From Pictodentalium vernedei (lineage: Eukaryota > Mollusca > Scaphopoda > Dentaliida > Dentaliidae), in assembly GCA_031216915.1 (NCBI GenBank), contig CM062289.1:441449587-441513586 (forward strand): 64,000 bases of DNA, read 5' to 3'. The number at the start of each line of letters is the position of its first letter. Within the stretch, counting starts at the first letter, position 1. Shown here piece after piece: positions 44,624 through 55,885 of this stretch. A program made the translations under genes and the position numbers. The notes below the pieces were generated by a model, which did no database searches, was not told where the DNA came from, and was given only the letters and a program-made list of their open reading frames with translations.

Positions 44624-46036
44624 TCATAATAGACACCTGAGTAGATTTATCCATGGTCTCTGGGGTGACAGAGATTCTACCAATAGAATCTTGCAGTGAG
44701 ATTGCTTGATTTTTAGCAATATCTGTTGAATCAACAGAGCTGGAGGATACGCGTATCCTATCATTCCGTCCCAAGAGATCGAGAGAGCGTCTACTGCGAA
44801 CGCTCGAGGATCTGGGCATGGCGACACATATGCCAGCAACTGATTGTTGAGATGCGTCGCAAACAAGTCTCTCATCGGACGTCCACATTGGTAGCAGATC
44901 TGATTGAATACTCGTTTGTTGAGAGTCCATTCTGACGGCAACATACAACCTTTACGAGAAAGGGAGTCTGCTAGAACGTTCAGGCGACCCGGAATATGAC
45001 AGACCGACAGAAGAACCTGATGCTCTAGGACAAACAGAAAGATTCTTTCTGTTAAGCTGAACAACGGAATGGAACGAGTGCCTCCCTTGTTCCGAATATA
45101 CGCTACTACTGTCGAATTGTCGGACAGAATTTGAACATGTGAATTCTGAATTATGTTCATCCAATGACGTAGCGCGAGCCAAATTGACATCATCTCTTTG
45201 ATATTTATGTGCTTGTTCAGGAATTGCAGACCCCAAAGACTCTGGCACCTCGAATCTGTTGGGCTCAAAGTCACGCCCCAACCTGTTTGACTCGCATCCG
45301 TCATAATCATAAAAATCGGATCCGGCAGTTGCAGTGGAACTCCCTGAGTTAACCACTGAATATCTGCCCAAGTCTGAATCTCTTGTTTTACTTTGTTCGA
45401 CAAGACGATGTTCGTTTCAAGCGAATGAATCTTCACACTCCAATTCCGAGTAAAAAATATCTGGAGTGGACGAGTGCATAGGCGTCCCATCGGAATAAGG
45501 TCCGCGGTAGCTCCGCACAAACTTATCAGTCGCATGAATTCTCTCACTGTTACTACATCTGAGTGTAGACAAAAGCGAGCGTAACAACTGACTAAGTTTG
45601 CTCTGGGTAACAGCAAACGAACCAGATTGTTGTGCGTCTCGAAGCTCATTCCCATGTGAATGAACGACTTGGACGGAACTAGATCCAACTTATTTTCGTT
45701 TACTATGAAACCGAGACGTCGGAGCAGTTGACGCAGACTCTGAACATCGTTCTGAAGCGTTAATCTGTCGCCGTACCTCTGAAGAATGTCGTCCAAGTAG
45801 GCCGACGTTACTGCAGACGAATGAGCTCGGAAATGAGTCATTACCAAATTCATTATTTGAGTGAAGGCCCAGGGAGCTAGATTCAGCCCTAAGCACATTG
45901 CTCGGAACTGATCAACGACTCCTAGGACAGCGAAGTGAAGGTACTTTCTGAACGCCGGAAGTACCATGACGTGAAAGTACGCATCCTTGAGATCTCTTCT
46001 CACAGCATAATCGTTCACTCGAATGCTCGCTCTCAC
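44624..46036 (-). CDS. DIRS copy C reverse transcriptase-RNase H (open 470-codon frame)
   Basis: This is the largest open frame in the window. The reverse transcriptase shows RRDLKDAYFHV (residues 13-23, first catalytic aspartate), the CLGLNLAPWAFTQIM block (48-62) and AYLDDIL (79-85, catalytic Asp82 and Asp83). RNase H follows with MTDASQTGWG (Asp247), NIKEM (Glu281), SDNSTVVAYIRNKGG (Asp306) and CHIPGRLNVLADSLSR (His347, Asp357), so its acidic residues are kept. The fingers region lies upstream in other frames (46033-46520, with PGISRFLQSP and VPSSYRSKLINKLIL). This frame therefore starts inside the domain, and the full protein is interrupted by frameshifts. The order RT-RNase H-recombinase is that of the DIRS group. 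Confidence 0.9.
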   Translation of the reverse strand: MRASIRVNDYAVRRDLKDAYFHVMVLPAFRKYLHFAVLGVVDQFRAMCLGLNLAPWAFTQIMNLVMTHFRAHSSAVTSAYLDDILQRYGDRLTLQNDVQSLRQLLRRLGFIVNENKLDLVPSKSFIHMGMSFETHNNLVRLLLPRANLVSCYARFCLHSDVVTVREFMRLISLCGATADLIPMGRLCTRPLQIFFTRNWSVKIHSLETNIVLSNKVKQEIQTWADIQWLTQGVPLQLPDPIFMIMTDASQTGWGVTLSPTDSRCQSLWGLQFLNKHINIKEMMSIWLALRHWMNIIQNSHVQILSDNSTVVAYIRNKGGTRSIPLFSLTERIFLFVLEHQVLLSVCHIPGRLNVLADSLSRKGCMLPSEWTLNKRVFNQICYQCGRPMRDLFATHLNNQLLAYVSPCPDPRAFAVDALSISWDGMIGYAYPPALLIQQILLKIKQSHCKILLVESLSPQRPWINLLRCLL

Positions 46037-46520
46037 TGATCCATATAAAATTTTGGAGCCAAGATCAGCTTGTTTATCAGCTTAGATCTATAACTGGACG
46101 GAACGAGCTGTCTGGTTTTGGTACCAGGAACAGGTGACTGTAAAAACCGGGAGATTCCTGGTTTTCTACAACCTCTATTGAGTTCTTCTCCAGAAGAGAT
46201 TGCACCTCTGATAGAAGCGAATCTCACTTCTGAAGGTTTGACGGAAGCTGAGTCCATCGTGGACTTCGTGTTAATGGAGGTTTTTCTCTGAAGGACAGTT
46301 TTAGACCTTCCGAAATAACCTCCTGAACCCATCGGTTGTCCGTAATTGACAACCAATTGGTTAAGAATCTTGACAGCCTTCCCCCCACTGGAGCGCAATA
46401 GAGGTTCTGACCTTCACCTCCTGGACCTGTGAGGATTGCGGGAGGAGAAACTACGTCCTCCCCGACCCACACCTCGACCAGTTGACCTAGGGGCATCTGA
46501 CCGGTCGTCTCGGCCAGCAT
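46033..46520 (-). pseudogene. DIRS copy C reverse-transcriptase N-terminal part, frameshifted
   Basis: Two overlapping frames hold the expected lead-in to the polymerase: KPGISRFLQSPVPGTKTRQL and the RSKLINKLILAP block that precedes the catalytic palm. The frame must change at least twice to join ORF1 and the 470-codon frame. Confidence 0.65.
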
Positions 46521-47820
46521 TACGTCCCCTACTTGAGTCGCTACTCTGACAGTCTCTGGAGTAAGACGTAGAGGCTTTCTTAGATCCTCTACAGGAACTT
46601 CCCTTGGACGTACTCGCCCCAGAAGTCCCTGACTTACTCCTCTCTGCTGAGTCTGTTTTTTTGCGAAACGGACTTAAGCAGCAGAGAGTCCGAAGCTTTC
46701 TTGGTAACCTGATCATAGATTAGTGAAAGCTTACGATCGAAGAGAAGCTCTCCTGAAACCGGAGCGACTTGAAGAGAGTTTTTCACCTTAGAATCTACGT
46801 TCGTGGATGAAGCCAGGGTAGCATCACGTTTGACTAACTCCAAATTTGCCACCGAAAGGGCAGGGTTATACGTGGAATATGCGATTGCCCTCGCAAGAAC
46901 TCTCAAGGAAGTTTGAACATCCTGGAATTCTTTACCACCGAGACGTTGTGATAATGCTCTGGTAAGGTGATCTGCGTAAGATAAGGTGTCTAAACTGGCT
47001 CTGTTAGACGAGACTGTTGTCTCCAACGTACTGGAGAGAATCGACATAGACGCCGGCAATGACAACTCCAAATCTTCTGCCTGGTCGTCTAAACGCAGAG
47101 GAACTCTCGGAACACCCTGTCCTGCCATTTCTAATTTATTTCTACTATTGATGAACGGCAGATATAGAGCATGAGACGATAAGAAACTGGATCTTCCAGT
47201 CTTAGAGGCTAGCCTAAAAATAGTATCATTCAGCAATTCAAACATCTGTGAGACATTTCTGGACTGGGCAGGAAACTCAGGCGCGACGTCCTTAGCCCGG
47301 GCCGCCCAGCTGAAAAAGTCTGTGTCCAGTGACGCTATCAGTCTCTTATCTGGTATCGCAGCTCTCTGGTCCGGAGGAACAACTTCTGGAAGGTGTTGCC
47401 GGATGAAATCTACGGCCACCTTATGTTGTTCTCAAAAAAAAAATCTTGCTCCGCAGATTCCCTTTCACCATCCAACTGGACCAAATGTGAATCTCGGTCG
47501 TCCCTATCTGACACTGCAGGGGAGCATACCGACCCAGCTTCCTCAGACAGTTCCTGATCTGAAAGAGTTTCCGAAGGTTGCTGGGATGCTGTGATGAGTT
47601 GTGCTATCTGTGATAGCAAGTCCATCACAGAGGCCTGTGGAGCTGCTGTCTTACGTTGTTTAGCCACTGGAAGCTCCTGGGACGGTGCCTCTTGCATAAT
47701 TCTTTTATGCGAACGTCCCGACTGGTGAGGCCTCGTGTCCTTGGCTACCAGATTGAGTGACCTGGTCGAGGTGGAATCCTTGGTTGGCGAAGCAGACTGG
47801 ATATCTGAGGTCACCTAGCC
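46414..47820 (-). pseudogene. DIRS copy C ORF1 (Gag-like), frameshifted
   Basis: Three frames in succession: 47410-47814 (SQELPVAKQRKTAAPQASVM), 46634-47419 (AVDFIRQHLPEVVPPDQRAA, DKRLIASLDTDFFSWAARAK, a mainly helical 261-codon stretch) and 46414-46716, an Arg/Gly/Ser-rich tail (STGRGVGRGGRSFSSRNPH) that could bind RNA. ORF1 of DIRS elements is a putative Gag. No retroviral zinc knuckle is seen in this part. Confidence 0.75.
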
Positions 47821-48560
47821 AAAGTGCGGTCGTGTGTGCTGGCGTGTGGAAGAGGAAGCCAATAGACTAGTCGCACCCGGCTGTCTATGCGACTGAGCGT
47901 CCCGAGCAGGAGGAGTTGACGTATGCTCCGACTGACAAATGTTATGTACCACAACATCTGGCCCCAGATGTTGTTGTAAGAGAGAGGGGCCTCTCTCACT
48001 CGCAGTCCGGGTAGACCTGAATGAGCTAGCTACCGGACTGACTGGCTTCCTCTGTTCCATCCTCCAATCCGTCGTCGCCGGGTGTGCGTGATCCGAGGTT
48101 ATAGTGCTCGCAACACCCCTTCTCCTCTCCTGGACCGTAACGGACAAACCCGGTGTCTCATCACCCGATCTATGAGTGATAGCTTCATCGGGCGAGCTAG
48201 CTGGCGACAAGGTCGTCAATCCTACTAAGGATCTAGACACTTTTGCTGAGCACTTTTGCCGCTAGCTCTTCATTTGATTGCGACGACGGCAGCACACTTC
48301 CTAAGACATCACAGAGACATCACCCTGTTCTTGTTCCTCTGAAAAAGAGACTGAAAAACTAGAGTGACCCTGTGGCGAGAGGACCGGCATGGACCTCTCA
48401 CCACTAACAATATATACCGTGACACACATCTCCAATGTTTGTCATCCCAATTGGCACACACTGAGCAAGAATTAGTGCGAGTACATTGACTACAGCAAAT
48501 ACAATGAGCATGAGAATCAGAGGAAGACTTCCTTGATTTACAATTTGAACAATATTCTTT
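47811..48560 (-). pseudogene. DIRS copy C ORF1 N-terminal region with Cys-rich stretch
   Basis: Frame 48309-48644 has a cluster of cysteines and histidines (YCSNCK, HAHCICCSQC, SCSVCANW, HWRC) that could form a zinc-binding module. Frame 47815-48240 follows with a Ser/Thr/Arg-rich segment. The first residues of the Cys-rich frame come from an M3 MITE inserted at 48563. In copies A and B the equivalent region (9325-9573, 37139-37387) has lost most cysteines. Confidence 0.5.
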
Positions 48561-48562
48561 CA

Positions 48563-48880
48563 TACAGTTAAAAGTAGAAGTCCTGTCATGAAATGCGCAC
48601 AAATAGCACGTTGATATGCGCGTTAATGTACGCGTTATGACCATAGTAAGGCTATCAAATTTTGTACATATGACCTGTGCACATGCAATGTTTCAGCCAA
48701 TGGACCTCCGGGTAACCCGGAGGTCCATTGGCAGAAACATTGCATGTGTTTGCTATGAGTAACCAAGGAAGCCTGCCGTGCTTTGGATGCCATTCTATAT
48801 GGCAATTGCGCGCAATTCCAACGCGCAATTAAGCCTAGATAAGTGCACTATTCGTGACAGGACTTCTACTTTTAACTGTA
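48563..48880. mobile_element. MITE, family M3, inside DIRS copy C
   Basis: TACAGTTAAAAGTAGAAGTC to GACTTCTACTTTTAACTGTA type ends, TA-flanked. The centre is the hairpin CAATGGACCTCCGGG / CCCGGAGGTCCATTG. It is absent from copies A and B at the same place, so it is a late insertion. Tc1/mariner-type ends (inference). Confidence 0.85.
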
Positions 48881-49550
48881 TTTAAAAAATATTAAACAGC
48901 CGTAGTACTCACACTAACCCTTGAAAATACTAAGATACATAAAAAAAATTTCGAAAAAATTTTGACATGAGCCAAAGGGAACAATGAGCCCAACTGGATC
49001 CCAAAAAAGCCTAAGTTTGGACAAAAATTTTAAAACATACCTAAAAATTAATGTTACACCTCTGGACAATATTAATGTATCTGGCAATAAGCTGAACCTT
49101 ACAGAAGACAAGGAATCACTGTCAGAAGCAACCGTTGTCAACGTAAACAAAAATCAATAAAAGCCGGAAACAAGACTCCAGGCACTGAAAATATGGCCCG
49201 AAATCAGTAACCAATTTTAAAACACTATCCGATGTAAAACAGAATCTTCCACCAAAGAAGCTGCAGTACATCGGATGGTAGATGCATGACCAAAACGCCT
49301 AAACACCCCTAGGGTGAGGATGTAACCATGAGGATAACAGAATAAACATTCTGTAACTATGCTAAAACTCCCAAGAAATTTCAATAAAAAAATTTCAAAA
49401 AATTATACCAAAAAGTATGGGCGATTAGCAAAGGGGGTATCAAGGAAAGGGAGAAAGGAAACGCTGAACAAACAGTGGAGATTTCATAGCAAGAATGAAA
49501 ACATCAGGCCCAAGCCCCCGAAATTTGGGAACATGAAATAATTTTACATA

Positions 49551-51545
49551 ACAAGAGGCCCCATGGGGCCTGAAGCGCTCATCTTGAACATAACACAATT
49601 TAAACAGAGTCCAAGAATGAGTCTACATTAAGCAAGCCATCTCCATAAGCTACACTGTCAATCCTTGAGTCCCTCAGGAGTGACAAAAATAATCTGGGCA
49701 TCATGCCTTTTCTTCGGTTGATCATAAAGTAAAATGTAGAGCTCCCCTATGAAGCCCCTTGATACAACCTATGTGGATTAATCTTAGTTACACACCTCTA
49801 GAGGGTACTGAATACAAAATTTGTAATTCTTCAGAAAAATGGCCAATTCCGGCTCCCATAGAGAGCCCAAATATTAACCCAGACTCTTGATTTGAACACA
49901 GTTGAATCTGACTTCCCTAGAGATGTTGTGTACCGATATGAAAGCATTCTGACTGTTGGATCTGAAGAAGAGAAATTGTAAAGAAATTTCTTCAAATTGC
50001 ACTAAGTTCAAATTTGGGCTACCATAGCGAGCCCAAATATTAACCTATGGATCCGATTTGAACAAATTTGAATCTGACCCCCCTAGAGATGTTGTATACC
50101 AAATGTGAAAGCATTCTGACAAGTGAATCTGAAGAAGAAGATTTTTGAAGAAATTCCCTCATATTGTACTAAGTTAAATTTCATGTTCCCATATGGAGCC
50201 CAAATATTAACCTAGGCACTCGAATTGAACAACCTGGAATCTGCCCCCCCCCCCCCCCCACCCTCACCCCCAGAGACGTTATATACTAAATATGAAAGCA
50301 TTCCAATTGGTGGATCTGAAGATTTCCTCATATTGCACTAAGAAAAATTTGGGCTACCATAGTGAGCCCAAATGTATACCTAGGGATCTGATTTGAACAA
50401 ATTTGAATCTGACCCCTTTAGAGATGTTGCATACCAAATATCAAAGCATTCTGACTGGTGGATCTGAAGAAGAAGATTTTTTTTAAATTACCCTCCATAT
50501 TGAACAAAGATAAAATTTGGGCTTCTGTAGGAAGCCCAAATATTAATCTAGGGACTTGGTTTGAACAATCTTGAATCTGACCCTTATAACAATGATGTAT
50601 ATCAAACATTAAAAACATTAAAAGATTCTGACTGGTGGTTCTGAAGAAGATGATTTTTGAAGAATATTCCCCATATTACCCCATGTTAAAACTTCGGGCT
50701 CCTGTAGAGAGCCAAAATATGAACCAATGAGCTTTATTTCAACAAACTTTTATCTGAACACCCCCCTCCCTCCCCCCCCCCCCCCCCCCCCCCCCCCCTT
50801 ATGAATACTGTACACCAAATATCAAAAGATTCTGATGAATGGTTCTGGAGAAAAGATTTTTTTAAATTTTTGCAAATATGCTGACTCAGCATTTTTCGAT
50901 GCCCATTACAGAACACCCTAACATAACCGATGGCATTTTTTTTTTTACCATTCAATTCTACTGGTCCTAAGGCTACTTCATACCAAATAACAGCTCTCTG
51001 TTCCGTGTGGTTTGGGAAATATGGGCATTTGAAAATATTTCTATTTTTAGCTCCCAGGCTTTCCATGGGGATGCGGGAATTTTTTTTTTGCATGGGTCAA
51101 GTACTTATGACCCAATAATACCACAAACCAAATCTGGTTCATACCAGACCATTGGTTCAGAAAATAGAAATTTTGGGTGGGGCCAAAAATCTTACCCCTC
51201 CTATTACAAAGCCAAATATTTCTTAACGCACTTCGTTTGAACAAACTTGATTCTACACCTCATATGGAATCTCCATAGCAAATATCAAGTCATTGTACAC
51301 ACTGGTTCTTAAGAAGAAGATTTTTGAAATATTTTGGAGCATTTTGCCCCACTCCCTCCCTATGGGGCTGGGCATGTTGAGTTGAACAAAAATGAAATGC
51401 CCCTTTGGGACCATCACTCACACGAACTTTCACTTGAATTGGCCCAGTGGCTTTGGAGTAGAAGACCAAAACATGGTGATGGCAGACGACAGATGGAGAG
51501 CGATGAGATTAGCTCTGCTTGACTTTGTCAAGATTAGCTAAAAAT
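49551..51545. mobile_element. Satellite-bearing element H5, copy 2 (complete), inside DIRS copy C
   Basis: It starts ACAAGAGGCCCCATGGGGCC (hairpin GGCCCCATGGGGCC at 49557-49570). About ten units of 150-180 bp follow (gggagcccaaatattaacc, ctgatttgaacaaatttgaa, tctgaccccc, gagatgttgtataccaaat, cattctgactggtggatctg, aagaagaagat, cctcatattgcactaag). It ends with hairpin GCTTGACTTTGTCAAG and AGCTAAAAAT. Copy C resumes with tataagttacagccctga, matching copies A and B (ttttaagttacagccctga). Long C runs are inside (50247-50263, 50770-50799). Confidence 0.85.
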
Positions 51546-51921
51546 TATAAGTTACAGCCCTGAACACATCCTTCCACTGTTTCTTCCTCTCATCCTCTTA
51601 TTTCATCTTTGGATACACCATTTACTTCATGATTTTGTGTCTGGCATCATTTTAACTGAGATTATAAGCACAGATATCAGTGAGATGTTACTGATTGAAG
51701 GGCCAAGCAAAGAACGAAGATTTTGAGCCAATTTCGGTACCGGTACTTCCTTGACACTGTGCATGCGCAGTGGACAAAAGTATGGAGGACCATACAGGAC
51801 ATTGATTTTTTGTATTTTTATGAAAATTTGGGGGATGGGGGGAGGGCAAAATTTGTGTTTGGCCCTGAATTTTTGAGAGTTAGCACCAGCTAAGTCTGGG
51901 TCATTGGTACAGTATAAAAAT

Positions 51922-52163
51922 ATAAGCAGTCTGACATTTGCAGAATGAGGTCCCCAGAATGTGAATCTGATGATGCTATCCCATACAGTGGGCCAATTTA
52001 TCCTCTGGGTACCTCTTTCTGTTTAGTTTTGAGACCCTGATTCAGATTGAGGTCCCAGAAGGTAAATTTAGTGAGGCTACCCTGCTGTGCAGGGTAGCTT
52101 CACTACATTTACCCTCTTGGGACCTCATTTTGCAGATGACAATCTGCTTATTTTCTGGCTTGG
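51922..52163. mobile_element. MITE M2, main part after DIRS copy C
   Basis: aagcagtctgacatttgcag, the central hairpin around ctaccctgctgtgcagggtag, and the end cagatgacaatctgcttatt, ttctggcttgg. Completes the copy begun at 42311. Confidence 0.85.
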
Positions 52164-52325
52164 CCGGGTTAGCATTGGTTGAAGACAAGTGCACCATTCA
52201 TATGCAGTATGTGTATAGTATACCTTTGTGCAAAGCACCACCATGCCTCCCACATGAGCATATAGGATTTAGTGCCTTGCCCAAGGACATAACTCAGTTA
52301 CCCCTAGTGGGGATCGACCATTTGT
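52164..52325 (-). mobile_element. SINE, second part
   Basis: ggttgaagacaagtgcacca, ...atgcagtatgtg, ...gccttgcccaaggacataac and ...ggggatcgaccat match the body and B-box region of the SINE at 402-766 (gcggttgaagacatgtgcat ... ggggatcgaact). The tRNA A-box end is lost. Confidence 0.7.
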
Positions 52326-52486
52326 ATTATATAAAATCATTATTTTATTTCAAGAAATTTTGAAATAATTTAAATGCAGGATTTAAATATAAATCAGGGG
52401 TGATAGTCTAAGAGAGTGAATAGTCCCGAGACAAAGAGTTCACAAAAACAAGGGGCGAATAGTCTACAGTGGAGAATTGTCTAGTA

Positions 52487-52739
52487 CAAGCCTGAATATA
52501 AGCCATCTGTCATTTGTAGAATGAGGTCCCAAGAGGTTGAATTTGCTGATGCTATCCCACACAGTGGGCCAGTTTATCCTTTGGGTACATCTATCTGTTT
52601 AGATTTGAGACCTTGATTCAGATTGATGTTCACAGAGGGTAAATTTAGTGATGCTACCCTGCTATGCAGGGTAGCATCACAAAATTCACTCTCTGGGTAC
52701 CTCATTTTGCAGATGACAGTCTGCTTATTTTCAAGCTTG
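52487..52739. mobile_element. MITE, family M2
   Basis: CAAGCCTGAATATAAGCC at the left, GCTTATTTTCAAGCTTG at the right, central hairpin GTGATGCTACCCTGC / GCAGGGTAGCATCAC. It lies about 320 bp from the split M2 copy. Confidence 0.85.
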
Positions 52740-52901
52740 GTCTAATATAACTATAATTATAACTTTTTAAAGTAACCAGTTATTTGTTAAACAAGGGAGG
52801 GATGAAGCAATTGATGGTAACAGTCACACTCGTTTATTTTGTAAATAAATGTCATGTGAGGAGGCTTACGTCAAAGTATGGGGAATGGTGACAAAATCTA
52901 T

Positions 52902-53334
52902 TACAGTGGAGCCCACTTAATTGGATACCTCTTAATTGTATATCCATGTTAATTGATATAATTTTCAAACACAAAACCATTTACCATATCTTCAGTACAC
53001 ATTTGATCTATTAATTGCATATGGGTTGTAGAGTAAACTCCTGTTAATTGTATATAAATTTTTGCAATATGTCAAAAACATTACTGTGACACGCACCAAA
53101 TTCCCCTTATTTATCAACCTTTTCGGCCTCACTACATACAATACAGGCATTTATTCTATTATATCTTGTTTGACAGAGCACTATGAGCTCTGTCAAACAA
53201 GATATAATAGAATAAATGCTCAGTTTACCTCCAGAATACAGGAAACTGACCAAATCCCTGTTAATTGTATACTCCTGTTAACTGAATAATTTTCACTGGC
53301 AAAATGGATATTCAATTAAGAGGATTCTACTGTA
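52902..53334. mobile_element. MITE, family M4
   Basis: TACAGTGGAGCCCACTTAATTG and ATTAAGAGGATTCTACTGTA ends with TA flanks. The central hairpin at 53155-53215 has a single mismatch at its tip (gagcactatgagctc). Confidence 0.85.
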
Positions 53335-54279
53335 TCTGGATCTCAGTCACCTGATGTAAGGGCCGCCACAATGGCATGACCATGGTAAATTCTTTTAAGG
53401 TGCTATAGAAGTAAGAGAAATTTGTTTACTTTGAGTTTGGGTATTTACCCCCATGCAGCTCTGTCGCTGCATTTTAAAGAATTTTGATTTCCTAGCTTTG
53501 TTATGGATATATGTATTGATGAACCGATTATCAAAACTTGCTATAAACCAATTACCGATTATATCTCTGCTGATTATGCCGATTTGAAAGCAGATTTCGA
53601 TGGTTGAAATAGGACCCAGAAGAAAATCTGTTAGTGCCTGTTATACTGCAGAATTTCATTGATAAATCACCAATTATGAAAGCTTATTACCACATAAGTT
53701 CTCAGAGCATGCATGTTTAGTGCTGGGCAATATTAGCCAAAATAATATTTGTATTTGTGGGAGTTGGGGTGGGGGAAGATCGTTACAAACGATACAATCA
53801 CACGATATTGTTCTCTTGGTATGATTGGGTGTTATTCTGGTAAACAGTGTTCATACAGTTTTGTGTAAGAATAGAATACACTTGGCTATATTAACCAGGA
53901 AGATACTGAGCACACATACTTTGTGTCTTAATTGAATAGTAGTAACTTTGATGTTAATGTGTGTTGTGAAGGTGTATGGTGCATTGTTTACAGATACACA
54001 TGCGACGTCAGAATATATTATTTAATGTTAATTGTTCAACTTGTTAACTACCTTGATGTGTTTCTTCAGTGTTTACATGTTCTCTGCAATCAACATTGGA
54101 GAAAAACATCAAGGGAGGTAACTGAATTAATAAATGAACGTGACAAACTGAAAACGTGTTTTTGACAGTCACGTGACTTACATGTTGCGTAACAATCATC
54201 TTCCATCGAAAAAAGAGTGTCTTTTTAGTTTTTCTCTAATTTTAATTTCTTAGTGTACTGTGATGCTTGCATCATGAAT
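53335..54279. other. No recognisable gene
   Basis: A segment near 53395-53440 (ttaaggtgctatagaagtaa, gagaaattt) resembles the repeat beginning at 55882. Nothing coding is supported. Confidence 0.4.
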
Positions 54280-54597
54280 TACAGTTAAAACTAGAAGTCC
54301 TGTCACGAACTGTGCGCTTATCTAGGCTTAAATGCATGTAGGAATTGCGCGCAATTGTCATATCGAATGGCACCCAAAGCACGACAGGTTCTCCTGGCTA
54401 CTCATAGCAAACACAGGCAATGTTTCTGCCAATGGACCTCCGGGTTACCCGGAGGTCCACTGGCTGAAACATTGCTTGCACACAGGCCATATGTACAGAA
54501 TTTGATATCCTTACTATGGTCATAACGTGTAGATTAACGCACAGATCGACGTGCTATTTATGCGCATTTCATGATAGGACTTCTAGTTTTAACTGTA
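54280..54597. mobile_element. MITE, family M3 (inverse of 48563-48880)
   Basis: TACAGTTAAAACTAGAAGTC and GACTTCTAGTTTTAACTGTA type ends, TA-flanked, with the central hairpin CCAATGGACCTCCGGG / CCCGGAGGTCCACTGG. Confidence 0.85.
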
Positions 54598-55639
54598 CTA
54601 CAGACTACCGGCTGAATACATTTTATTTGTATCCAATGCAATGTTGTACAGCACCATGATTGAAGACCAGTGACCATGATCGACTGGGAATAGCGGCAAT
54701 CTCGTTATTCTCGTACCGATTGCAGAGGGTAAATTCCTTAATATCTCGGCTCTGCAAATCCCTAAATATTCTTCTGATAAGCACTACACTCCTTTTTAAT
54801 GGGGAAACTTTATTGAAATGACCAGATATCAAAGAGATTATAATAATCAGGGTTAAATATAGAATAACCAGAAACTGCCGGTTTTTAATCTGCTGGTTGT
54901 CATAATCGGCCAATGACCCATCACTCGATATAGGAAGCACATTTGGGCATGAGTTGTTCTGAAATATTATTTTGTTATCAGTTCTGGAATGAATAGTGGA
55001 ATACATCAATACTGACTTTCAGGATCCACACCGGCACAGGTGCCTGCAGTCAACTCGGTGACTGCATATATTTTTCACGTTCAATACATCACAACCTTCA
55101 CTTTGATGTATAATTTGTCTATATTTCATTTGTTTTTATGGAGCATCGGAGGTGGAAATTAGTACTGAAATGGTTAACTGGATAATCGATTTGAAACCAG
55201 TTAGTTAGTTATTGATAGTGATCGTCATTCCACGTTTAGAACGCAGTAAATCTGCCGCTTCTCCTTTGTGAAGATTACACATCAATGTCGCGTTGTGTAT
55301 ATTGAGAAATAATCGACTTTGGCATTCAAGACTTTGTTAATGATCAGCAGTTTCTGTGAGTAATAAGTAATCGCAGAAACTATTTCGTAGTGTGTATACA
55401 AATGAACGTTGTCGAGTATTCGACAGCGTTCGTATGTATATACACCACGGAACAGTTTGAGAATACTGCATTCCAATTCCAATAGTTTTGATCCCGTATT
55501 CTGTGGAATAATGGCCACGGATAACCGGATATTATCCGGTTATAGCTCTCGGTTAGTCTGTGTACGAAAATGGGCCGACCGTTTCAGCCTTAGTGGGAAT
55601 TACAAATGTGAACAAATTTCCCTTACTTATATAGCACCA
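54598..55639. other. No recognisable gene
   Basis: Open frames at 54623-55009 (minus) and 55282-55518 (minus) show no domain and no splice context that I trust. Confidence 0.35.
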
Positions 55640-55885
55640 TTAACCCTTTACCCAACGAATCGCCCGCATCCGCCCGCGTAATATGCAAATTCAGCAGCTG
55701 AAAAAATATTTTTCGAACAATTTCAACAAAACCATATCATGTGACCCCTCTTTGAAACGAGCTTGTCGAGCTCGTTCCAAAGAGGGGTCACATGATATGG
55801 TTTTGTTGAAATTTTTTGAAAAAATTTAAAAACTGATATTTAAAATAATAAATTTTGAAATCGTCTGCGTTGGGTAAAGGGTTAA
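55640..55885. mobile_element. MITE, family M1
   Basis: TTAACCCTTTACCCAACGAA to GGGTAAAGGGTTAA. The hairpin arms read GACCCCTCTTTG / CAAAGAGGGGTC, a variant matched on both arms. The flanks tatatagcacca and ggtgctatata are themselves complementary, so it landed in the middle of a small palindrome. Confidence 0.85.

Larger units (their letters stand above)
42324..51921 (-). mobile_element. DIRS1-like retrotransposon, copy C (most complete)
   Basis: Inverted terminal repeats (about 42340-42545 and 51720-51921) resemble those of copies A and B (ACCAATGACCCAGAC, CTGCGCATGCGCAG, TTGGCGCCA). The internal complementary region, present twice, is at 42624-42700 and 42797-42860. ORF1, reverse transcriptase, RNase H and tyrosine recombinase are all on the minus strand but broken into frames. 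Two later insertions, H5 (49551-51545) and an M3 MITE (48563-48880), enlarge an element of about 7.2 kb. It sits in an M2 MITE that sits in a SINE. Confidence 0.9.

Noticed and set aside
3650..51921. The DIRS-like elements as LTR retrotransposons or endogenous retroviruses
   Set aside because: The terminal repeats are inverted, there is an internal complementary region, a tyrosine recombinase replaces a DDE integrase, and no protease or envelope is seen.
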